A stretch of DNA of 57,128 bases, from NCBI GenBank assembly GCA_009684515.1, contig WKKS01000015.1, positions 1 to 57,128 of the forward strand, written 5' to 3'. Below, one piece after another: positions 1-8,377 of this stretch (its first letter is position 1; every line of letters starts with the position of its first letter). Source of the stretch: Geobacter sp. (GTDB lineage: Bacteria > Desulfobacterota > Desulfuromonadia > Geobacterales > Pseudopelobacteraceae). The notes beneath the pieces were generated by a model. It ran no database searches. It saw only the letters and a list, made by a program, of their open reading frames with translations, and was not told the DNA's origin. The translations under genes and the position numbers were made by a program.

Positions 1-69
1 TTATTACGAGCAGTTATACTGTTTTTTGCTGTTTTACTCTTAAACTCCTGTCTGACTTTTAGTAAGTGA

Positions 70-3000
70 TTATGGGAGACATGCTATTCCTTCCGTCGCG
101 GTCAGGTTTGTGCTGCCGCTGATTCCGTTCAGCACCGCCGTTATCGTGGTGCTGCCATGATGGATGGCGGTCAAGATGCCTGTGCTGCTGATTGTTGCTA
201 CGCTAGTGTTTGAGGACGTCCATGATACCTGGTTGGTAATGTCCTTGATGCTGCCGTCAGAGAAACTGCCCGTGGCGGTGAATTGCTGGCTGGTTCCGGT
301 CGCGACCCTCTGGCCGTACGGCGCCACCTTAATGGATGAAAGCGTCGGCAGCTGAGATTGAAGCATTTGGAGTTGCAGGGCACCGGCTCCAGCGCCGCTG
401 ATGCTGAAGATCACATCGACCCAGTAGTTGGAGCTGTTCCATCCCTGATTGGGGAAGTTGCTGCTGGAACCGTAGGCGTAGACACCGTTGAAACCGGACG
501 TCCCGTCGGATAGGGCATGCAGAGGCGGGTTGTCAGCTCCCTTGCCGGTGAAGTAGTTCTGGTCGTCGCTGTAATGGCCCACATTGGTGTGGTAGGAGGC
601 TACGTAGACCGTATTGGCGGTAGCGGCTACCGGGGTGCTGAAACTTACCTGCTGCCAACCGGAGGCGGTTTCATTGGTAAATGTGGCCGTGGCGAGCCGG
701 GTTCCGGTGCTGGTCCAGAGATTGCCGATGTGGGTACCGGTATTGCCGCTTGCCTTGTAGAAGCGTATGCCGGTAATGGTGCCGTCGAAATCGGCCTTGA
801 ACTTAACCCCCAGCTCGACCGCGCTGTCCGGCCCGGAATCCTTTACCACGGGAACCACCGTATCGGGCCAGATGGAGTATGAAACGGCGGACGCGGCAGC
901 AGTGGTGAACGAACTCGTGAAGTCACTAACCATTGGAGTGCCGGTGATGTCCTTAACGCCGCTGGTTCCCCCCTTGATGATGACGGTATACGATGCAGAA
1001 TTGGCCAGCGGGGCAGCAGGAGCAAGGGTCGCAGTTTGATTGCCGCCATTGTAAACCACCGTGGCTGGCACGAGCGCATCCGCTGTGTTTCTAAGCTGAA
1101 TTGTGCCGGTATTGACTGTCGCCGGATCCATCGCTTCACTTAAGGTGACGACAACTTGCGATATCACGCTGACGCCTGAAGCTTGATCTGCTGGAGAAAT
1201 TCCACTGACCGCAGGCGAGCCTGTATCGATGCCGTAATTGACCTGGAAGACACCGTTAGCCGCCGGGAATCTGGCATACGGCATCCCCTTGATCATGGCC
1301 TTGGAGAAGGGAACCTGATTCCCGTTGTTCGTCACGCCCGTCACGGTCAGGCCGCTTGCGATTGGCACCATCGCCACCAGCCCGTTGGCGCCCGGGGCGA
1401 GGTTGATCGAGAAGCCGAGGGTAGTACCGTTCCATGACAGCGCGCTGAAATTTGAGGCGTTGCGGCCGTCCAGCCAGGTGAGCAGCTGGCTGGCGGTGAT
1501 CACGGGGATTCCACGAACCAGGGCAGACTGGACGATCGCGTCAGCTCCGCTCGATTGAGCTTCATCGGTGTGCATGTTGGCAACAAAGGCGCCGTAGTAT
1601 CCGGCTGATCCGAGCGCATTGTCAAGCAGGGTATCGACCGTGTACGGGTACAGCTGCCCCGACTCGTCGGTCATCTGGGTGGTTGCCTGATAGATGTTTA
1701 ACGTGTTGCCGTTTATATCGGCAAACCGCATCGGCATGCCTGATCCGGTAAATAAGCCGGGAACGTTGTTGATCCAGCTGCCAGGATAGTAGTAGTAACT
1801 AGTATCCAACCGTATTCCATGGCTGATTTCTACCTTGGGTTGGGAATCATAGTCGCTCCACGAGACGCAGTGCATACGATGCGTCTTGGGTGCGGGTACG
1901 CTCGGGTATTGCGAAGCAAACGAACTGAGATAACTCGTATAATCAGCATTAAGCGAGCTTGCGGTCCAGTCGGTGCACGTGGGGTTTGAGTCTATATGAG
2001 CGCTGACTTCAAATCCGAGATTAGTGTAGGCGGCGGCCTGGGAATTGGTAAGCGGATTGGTCGCGGCAATTAGTGGAATTAAATAGGAAGAAGCGCGAAC
2101 ACACTCCCAGTTGTCCACCACACAACCGGCCGGACTGGCGGCCAGGAATTGGTCAAAGCGTTCTGCTGTCGCTCCGCCGGAATAGTAAGACCCGTGGTCA
2201 TCACCCGTCATGACCAAGACCGCGGCCAGATTGCGCGGGAAGTACCAGAAACGGGGCAGGGGGGTCGTGCCCAGGTTCATCCGGATGATCAGATTTGCCA
2301 GCAGGCGCTGCTGCTCGTCAGCCTGGGGTATTGCCACCTTGTTGAGATTTACCCAGTCCGGTTGATTGTCGAAGCTGGCGGCACCAAAATAAAGGTCGTC
2401 AGAACGAACCGGTGGATTGCCATCTCTTGCCTCGCCCGACCAGGCTGGATTGCCTTGTCGCGTGTAGACTACGGAGCGGGCCAGATCATACGTAAATGCT
2501 GCCGCCTGTCCGCCCGCCGTTCCGACATCCCGCAGGGTGACAGCCGGGCTGGTGGTCGCCGTCGTTGCGTCGGAGTAGAGGGTTGCCAGGCTTGAAGCGC
2601 CATTCAGTGCATAGCGGTCCGCCGTGCCATGGTATTGAATAGTCTCGTTTACGAGTCCCGCACCAGGACCGGAGGACGTGTCAATCATCAGATAAGAATT
2701 GGAAACAGTTGTAGACAAAGCGGTTAGACCGAGCAGGCCGGCGAGCTTTTTGTCCGGACGCATGGCAATCAAATGCCCGCCGGAATTGACCCAGTCAGTG
2801 AACATCGTGACCTGGGATGTTGTCAGCGAGACTTCGCCAAGAACGACAATGTCATAAGCCGCAAGCACCGCTGATGACACCAATGAGATGTCGCTTACGT
2901 TGAAGGCATTGAGGCCTTCCGTTTGAATGATTTCGGAATAGTAAGCGCTGAAGGGGTTGGAGGCCGATGAGACGATCAGTATCGGCTTGCTCGCAGAGAT

Positions 3001-6000
3001 GGTCACGGTAATCGCGGCACTGCTGCCGGCCGACACGTTTCCGGCGGCATCCTTGGCCCAGGCGTAGAGGGTCTTGGCCCCTGCGGTGGCGAAGGTATAG
3101 CTGGCCGGTGCGGCTGCGGTCCAGCCCGCCGTCGAAGCTGCCGGCGCCGTGGCCGACTCGTTGACCAGATAGCCAGTCACCGCGACATCGTCACTGGCGG
3201 TGAAGCTGGTGATCGACACTGCCAGCGTCGTGGCCGTGGCTGGCACGCTGAACGCCGTTACGGACGGTGCCACCGTATCGGGCAGCGTAATCGTAAGCGC
3301 GGCACTGCTGCCGGACGACACATTCCCGGCGGCATCCTTGGCCCAGGCGTAGAGGGTCTTGGCTCCTGCGGTGGCAAAAGTGTAGCTGGTGGGGGCACTC
3401 GCCGTCCAGCCCACCGCCGAAGCTGCCGGCGCCGTGGCGGACTCGTTGACCAGATATCCGGTTACCGCGACGTTGTCACTGGCGGTGAAGCTATTTATCG
3501 CTACCGATAACGTCGTTGAAGTAGTGGGGGCTGTAAACGCAGTCACTGCCGGCGGTGTCGTATCCTGAGCTGCCGACGGGCTGAACGCAACGTCGACCCA
3601 ATAGTTCGAGGCATCGCTCCCCTGATTGGGGAAACTGCCGGCAGTGCCGTAGGCAAACACTCCGTTGACACCGGACACCCCGTCTGCCAGGGCATGCAGC
3701 GGTGGGCTGTCCATACCCGTGCCTGAGAAGTAGTTCGTGTTAACACTGTAGTGCCCCACGCTGGTGTGGTAGGAGGCTACGTAGACAGTGTTGGCGGTGA
3801 TGGCTACCGGAGTGGGAAAGTTTACCTGCTGCCAGCCGGAGACGGTTTCATCTGTGAAGGCAGCGCTGGCGAGCAGCGTGCCGGTGCCGGTCCAGAGGTT
3901 GCCGGTGTGGGGGCCGGTGTTGGTACTCGCCTTATAGAAGCGGACGCCAGTAATATAGCCGCTCATATCGGACTGGAACTTCACTCCCAGTTCAGCTGAT
4001 GTGTCCAGACCTGCATCAAGAAGTGCGGGCACGGTAGTTCCGGGCCATACGCTGAAACTTGCCTGCTGATCTAAAACGGTAATGCTCAAGGATTTTGTGG
4101 CGGGTGCCGATCCCACAGAATCGGTCACGTGGGCGGTGAAGCTGAAGGTGCCAGTCGCTGTTGGAGTTCCGGTTATGTACCCTGTGCCGCTGTTGAGTGA
4201 CAGGCCCGCCGGCAGCGAACCTCCTGTGATCGACCAGGTGTACGGCGGAGTGCCACCGATGGCCGGCAGTGTGGCTGAATAAGGGATGCTTAAATATCCT
4301 GAGGGGAGCGACGCTGCAGTGATCGTAAGTGGGATCGCCTGCACGGTAAAAGCGGTGCTGCTGGTGACACCGCCGATAGTCGCAGAGATGGTGGTGCTGC
4401 CAGTAGTTACAGTCATAGCAAGGCCGTTTTTGTTAATAGTGACTGCGTTCGTATTTGATGAGGTCCAGGCCACCTGTGCAGTTAAATTCAGTGTGCTTCC
4501 ATCGGAGTACGTTCCCGTGGCGATAAATTGTTGTGGTGACCCGATTGAGATTGTCTGGCTGCCCGGTGTTACGGTAATGGATGAAAGTGACGGCGCTGAT
4601 GAGGTGCCGGCTTCCAATGCAATTTGTTGATACAATGCTTTCGCAGCCTGGTAGCGGGATTGTGCATCGCTGAGATTGTTTGTAAAGAGCGAATTCCATA
4701 CCCCACCTGGTGAAGTCTTCTCTAAAAGGTTGTCCATCCACTGCACATAGAATTGTGCATCGCCCACGCTTGCCCGTATCGGCGCATTGTCTACCAGGAC
4801 GAACACCGCGGCGGTGTGGACCTGGTGTCCGTCACTTCCCATTCTGCGCGCGGCAAGCCACCCGCTCTTAGTGAAATTCACAGTTGCATTCAGGCTTGCC
4901 GGAGCGCTTGGGGTAGCCGATGTTTGTATGCTGGCTACCACTACGCCGTTATTGACCAACTCTATGGTCCCGGAAAGGTTCTGATTTGCGGTCCACTGGA
5001 TCGCCACCTGTACGTTTCCACCGCCTGTCAATCTTATCTCGTCCCCCGGAGTAGCGCTGCCGTTCACTGTAAGGCTGATGAATTCATTGTGCCCATTGCG
5101 CGATACCACGGTTCTTCCCGAGGCAATACCATTGATCCAGTTGCGGTAGTTCATCTGTCCTCCCGCAATCTGAACGTAGGTCAAAAGGGTCCCCAAATCG
5201 TTTTGACAATTACAGGGATAGTCCGTACCTGCTGCGAAACCCGGTCGAAAACCGTTGTTAAGCAGCCGATAATAGGCCGCAATTGCATTTTCCGGATACA
5301 GCGTTTGCTGAACTCCGCCTCCACATGTGGAACCGCTGTTGGATACATCCTCGGATATGAAGTCACTCGCCCCCAGCGCCACTTCGACAGGATACTCTAT
5401 CGGTGTACAGCACGACAGGCTCTGCGGGATGCTGTTGTCCAGATATTGCATATGAGCAAATCCGGCAATGCCTCCTTGCTGATGCGCCCAGTTAAATACC
5501 GGATACGTGTACTCTTCCCAGATCTGCTGGGCCTGAGACAGCCCGAGAGCCACTATGTGCCCTCCCAGGGCCTTGTGTGGATATTGATTGGCGGTGGGAT
5601 CCCAGTGCCACTCGGTATCCCAGTGGAGGATCTGACCGGGGGTCGAAACGGATGCGTCTTGCCCATTTACAAGCGGAAGGTCGGTGGCAGGGGCTTGTAC
5701 CTCGCCGTTACCCATATCCGCCAAAAGAGATATTACGGAAAGGTACTGGGGGCTCATCTTTTGGTACATTGTCTGTACCGTTTCCGGTGTTCCGCCGCAG
5801 CTGCGGTGCGCATGCATATCTCCGGAATACCAGCCGGCAGGCTCCGGAAGAACTACGGCATTTGCACTCATGCTTGTTGATACGTTTCCTGCTGCGTCTT
5901 TTGCCCAAGCATACAGGTTCTTACTCCCTATTGACGAGAATGTGTAGGAAGCGGGTGCGGTTGCAGTCCAGCCTGCCGCTGACGCTGCCGGTGCCGTGGC

Positions 6001-8319
6001 GGACTCGTTGACCAGATAACCGGTTACCGCGACATCGTCGCTGGCAGTGAGGCTGGTGATCGCTATAGTTAACGTTGTGGACGTGGCCGGCACCGAGAAA
6101 ACCGTCACGGTCGGTGCCACCGTATCGGGCAGCGTAATCGTAAGTGCGGCACTGCTGCCGGCCGACACATTTCCGGCAGCATCCTTGGCCCAGGCGTAGA
6201 GGGTCTTGATTCCGGCTGTCGTAAAGGTGTAAACGGAGGGTGCGGTTGTGGTCCAGCCCGCCGCCGAAGCTGCCGGCGCCGTGGCGGATTCGTTGACCAG
6301 ATATCCGGTGACTCCGACGTTGTCGGTGGCGGTGAAGCTGGTGATCGATACTGCCAGTGTTGTGGCCGTGGCCGGCACGCTGAAAACTGTCACTGTCGGT
6401 GCTGCCGTATCCGGCAGAGTCACGGTAATCGCGGCACTCCTGCTGGTCGACACATTCCCAGCAGCATCCTTGGCCCAGGCGTAGAGGGTCTTGGCCCCTG
6501 CGGTGGCGAAGGTGTAGCTGGCCGGTGCGGCTGCGATCCAGCCCGCCGCTGATGCTGCTGGCGCCGTGGCGAACTCGTTGACCAGATATCCGGTTACCGC
6601 GACATTGTCACTGGCGGTAAAGCTGGTGATCGATACTGCCAGCGTCGTGGCCGTGGCCGGCACCGTGAAAGCTGTTACGGTCGGCGGAGACGTATCGCCC
6701 TGAGCAAATACCACATCCACCCAGTAGTTGGAGCTGTTCCAACCATTGCTTGGGAAACTGCTGGTTGAGCCGTAGGCGTATACGCCGTTGACACCCGAGA
6801 CCCCATTGGCCAAGGCGTGCAGCGGCGGATTGTCAGCACCCTTGCCGGTGAAGTAGTTCAGGTCGCCACTGTAATGGCCGGTGTTGGTGTGGTAGGAAGC
6901 TACGTAGACCGTGTTGGCAGAAATGGCCACCGGAGACGAAAAACTCACCTGCTGCCACCCGGAGGCGGTCTCGTTAGCGAACGTGGCCGTAGCCAGACGC
7001 GTGCCGGTGCTGCTCCAGAGATTCGCCACATGGGTGCCGGTATTGGTGCTCGCCTTATAGAAACGGATCCCGGAAATGGAGCCATTGGAATCGGAACGGA
7101 ATTTCACGCCCAGTTCCACTGCGCTGTCCGGTCCGGAGTCCGCTGTCCCGGGAACGGTCGTGTTCGGCCAAATGCTGGAACTGGCTGGCAACGTAATGGT
7201 AATCGCGGCACTCCTGCTGGTCGACACATTTCCGGCGGCATCCTTAACCCAGGCGTAGAGGATCTTTGATCCTGCGGTGGTGAAGGTATAGCTGACCGGT
7301 ATAGTTGCAGTCCAGCCCGCCGCTGATGCTGCCGGCGCCGTGGCGGATTCGTTGACCAGATAGCCGCTTACCGCGACGTTATCGGTGGCGGTAAAGCTGG
7401 TGATCGCTACAGTTAACGTTGTGGCCGTGGGCGGCACCGTAAAGGCTGTCACGGTCGGTGCTATCGTATCCGGCAGTGCAACTGTAACCGCGGCACTCCT
7501 GCTGGTCGACACGTTCCCGGCGGCATCCTTGGCCCAGGCGTAGAGGGTCTTGGTTCCTGCAGTGGCGAAGGTGTAGCTGGCCGGTGCGGTTGCCGTCCAA
7601 CCCGTCGCCGAAGCTGCCGGCGCCGTGGCGGACTCGTTGACCAGATAGCCGGTTACCGCGATGTTGTCGGTGGCTGTGAAGCTGCTGATCGACACTGCCA
7701 GCGTCGTGGCCGTGGCCGGCACCGTGAAAGCTGTTACCGTCGGTGGAGCCGTATCGCCCGGAGTAAACACCACATCCACCCAGTAGTTGGAGCTCTTCCA
7801 GCCATTGTTTGGGAAATTGCTGGTCGAACCGTAGGCATAGGTACCATTCACACCGGAGACCCCGTCGGCCAAGGCGTGCAGCGGCGGATTGTCAGCACCC
7901 TTGCCGGTGAAGTAGTTCAGGTCGCCACTGTAATGGCCGGTGTTGGTGTGATAGGAAGCTACGTAGACCGTGTTGGCAGTAATGGCTACCGGAGATGAAA
8001 AGTTCACCTGCTGCCACCCGGAGGCGGTCTCGTTAGCGAACGTGGCCGTAGCCAGACGCGTGCCGGTGCTGCTCCAGAGATTCGCTACATGGGTGCCGGT
8101 ATTGGTGCTCGCCTTGTAGAAACGGATTCCCGAGATGGAACCATTGGAATCGGAACGGAATTTCACGCCCAGTTCCACCGCGCTGTCCGGTCCGTCGTCC
8201 GCAACCACCGGAACCGCCGTGCTCGGCCAGATGCTGGCACCAAACGCCTCCACGGCAAAAACAAAGATCAGGATTGGTGCTGCCGTTACCAACGTTTTTA
8301 ACCATTTGGATAGGTCCAT
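70..8319 (-). CDS. Giant secreted modular protein (DUF4082, Ig-like, PHP-like, amidotransferase-like, NodB-like)
   Basis: This 2749-residue protein is probably secreted: residues 1-27 form a signal peptide ending in a small-residue cleavage site before ASIWP. The order seen is DUF4082 (about 28-188), two Ig-like repeats with the KDAAGNVS motif, DUF4082 (380-540), three Ig-like repeats, a PHP/metallophosphoesterase-like module starting at GDMHAHRSCGG (about 830-1150), BIG2 (about 1240), a putative-Ig repeat (about 1330), DUF4082 (1423-1586), two Ig-like repeats, an amidotransferase-like fold starting KPILIVSS (about 1778), a NodB/polysaccharide-deacetylase-like module with TGDDHG (about 2016-2300), a Big_5-like domain (about 2375), DUF4082 (2483-2640) and a terminal BIG2. 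GAGGAG lies 8-13 bases before the ATG. It sits 58 bases downstream of the GH30 gene on the same strand, probably one operon. The module names come from family recall. A role in modifying or binding extracellular polysaccharide is inference, and substrates are unknown. Confidence 0.85.
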   Translation of the reverse strand: MDLSKWLKTLVTAAPILIFVFAVEAFGASIWPSTAVPVVADDGPDSAVELGVKFRSDSNGSISGIRFYKASTNTGTHVANLWSSTGTRLATATFANETASGWQQVNFSSPVAITANTVYVASYHTNTGHYSGDLNYFTGKGADNPPLHALADGVSGVNGTYAYGSTSNFPNNGWKSSNYWVDVVFTPGDTAPPTVTAFTVPATATTLAVSISSFTATDNIAVTGYLVNESATAPAASATGWTATAPASYTFATAGTKTLYAWAKDAAGNVSTSRSAAVTVALPDTIAPTVTAFTVPPTATTLTVAITSFTATDNVAVSGYLVNESATAPAASAAGWTATIPVSYTFTTAGSKILYAWVKDAAGNVSTSRSAAITITLPASSSIWPNTTVPGTADSGPDSAVELGVKFRSDSNGSISGIRFYKASTNTGTHVANLWSSTGTRLATATFANETASGWQQVSFSSPVAISANTVYVASYHTNTGHYSGDLNYFTGKGADNPPLHALANGVSGVNGVYAYGSTSSFPSNGWNSSNYWVDVVFAQGDTSPPTVTAFTVPATATTLAVSITSFTASDNVAVTGYLVNEFATAPAASAAGWIAAAPASYTFATAGAKTLYAWAKDAAGNVSTSRSAAITVTLPDTAAPTVTVFSVPATATTLAVSITSFTATDNVGVTGYLVNESATAPAASAAGWTTTAPSVYTFTTAGIKTLYAWAKDAAGNVSAGSSAALTITLPDTVAPTVTVFSVPATSTTLTIAITSLTASDDVAVTGYLVNESATAPAASAAGWTATAPASYTFSSIGSKNLYAWAKDAAGNVSTSMSANAVVLPEPAGWYSGDMHAHRSCGGTPETVQTMYQKMSPQYLSVISLLADMGNGEVQAPATDLPLVNGQDASVSTPGQILHWDTEWHWDPTANQYPHKALGGHIVALGLSQAQQIWEEYTYPVFNWAHQQGGIAGFAHMQYLDNSIPQSLSCCTPIEYPVEVALGASDFISEDVSNSGSTCGGGVQQTLYPENAIAAYYRLLNNGFRPGFAAGTDYPCNCQNDLGTLLTYVQIAGGQMNYRNWINGIASGRTVVSRNGHNEFISLTVNGSATPGDEIRLTGGGNVQVAIQWTANQNLSGTIELVNNGVVVASIQTSATPSAPASLNATVNFTKSGWLAARRMGSDGHQVHTAAVFVLVDNAPIRASVGDAQFYVQWMDNLLEKTSPGGVWNSLFTNNLSDAQSRYQAAKALYQQIALEAGTSSAPSLSSITVTPGSQTISIGSPQQFIATGTYSDGSTLNLTAQVAWTSSNTNAVTINKNGLAMTVTTGSTTISATIGGVTSSTAFTVQAIPLTITAASLPSGYLSIPYSATLPAIGGTPPYTWSITGGSLPAGLSLNSGTGYITGTPTATGTFSFTAHVTDSVGSAPATKSLSITVLDQQASFSVWPGTTVPALLDAGLDTSAELGVKFQSDMSGYITGVRFYKASTNTGPHTGNLWTGTGTLLASAAFTDETVSGWQQVNFPTPVAITANTVYVASYHTSVGHYSVNTNYFSGTGMDSPPLHALADGVSGVNGVFAYGTAGSFPNQGSDASNYWVDVAFSPSAAQDTTPPAVTAFTAPTTSTTLSVAINSFTASDNVAVTGYLVNESATAPAASAVGWTASAPTSYTFATAGAKTLYAWAKDAAGNVSSGSSAALTITLPDTVAPSVTAFSVPATATTLAVSITSFTASDDVAVTGYLVNESATAPAASTAGWTAAAPASYTFATAGAKTLYAWAKDAAGNVSAGSSAAITVTISASKPILIVSSASNPFSAYYSEIIQTEGLNAFNVSDISLVSSAVLAAYDIVVLGEVSLTTSQVTMFTDWVNSGGHLIAMRPDKKLAGLLGLTALSTTVSNSYLMIDTSSGPGAGLVNETIQYHGTADRYALNGASSLATLYSDATTATTSPAVTLRDVGTAGGQAAAFTYDLARSVVYTRQGNPAWSGEARDGNPPVRSDDLYFGAASFDNQPDWVNLNKVAIPQADEQQRLLANLIIRMNLGTTPLPRFWYFPRNLAAVLVMTGDDHGSYYSGGATAERFDQFLAASPAGCVVDNWECVRASSYLIPLIAATNPLTNSQAAAYTNLGFEVSAHIDSNPTCTDWTASSLNADYTSYLSSFASQYPSVPAPKTHRMHCVSWSDYDSQPKVEISHGIRLDTSYYYYPGSWINNVPGLFTGSGMPMRFADINGNTLNIYQATTQMTDESGQLYPYTVDTLLDNALGSAGYYGAFVANMHTDEAQSSGADAIVQSALVRGIPVITASQLLTWLDGRNASNFSALSWNGTTLGFSINLAPGANGLVAMVPIASGLTVTGVTNNGNQVPFSKAMIKGMPYARFPAANGVFQVNYGIDTGSPAVSGISPADQASGVSVISQVVVTLSEAMDPATVNTGTIQLRNTADALVPATVVYNGGNQTATLAPAAPLANSASYTVIIKGGTSGVKDITGTPMVSDFTSSFTTAAASAVSYSIWPDTVVPVVKDSGPDSAVELGVKFKADFDGTITGIRFYKASGNTGTHIGNLWTSTGTRLATATFTNETASGWQQVSFSTPVAATANTVYVASYHTNVGHYSDDQNYFTGKGADNPPLHALSDGTSGFNGVYAYGSSSNFPNQGWNSSNYWVDVIFSISGAGAGALQLQMLQSQLPTLSSIKVAPYGQRVATGTSQQFTATGSFSDGSIKDITNQVSWTSSNTSVATISSTGILTAIHHGSTTITAVLNGISGSTNLTATEGIACLP

Positions 8320-8377
8320 GATCTCATCTCCTCAATCACAACTTACATGCGTGGCGAAGCCGTAGTACTTTTTCGAG

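Noticed and set aside
4753..5880. 375-codon open frame on the plus strand
   Set aside because: It lies antisense inside the giant secreted protein gene, has no ribosome binding site or domain, and reads as a shadow of the repeat-rich coding strand.
6400..8250. Regular DNA repeats that might suggest a CRISPR array or VNTR
   Set aside because: Repeats keep the reading frame and correspond to DUF4082 and Ig-like protein domains; units are hundreds of bases long with no short spacers.
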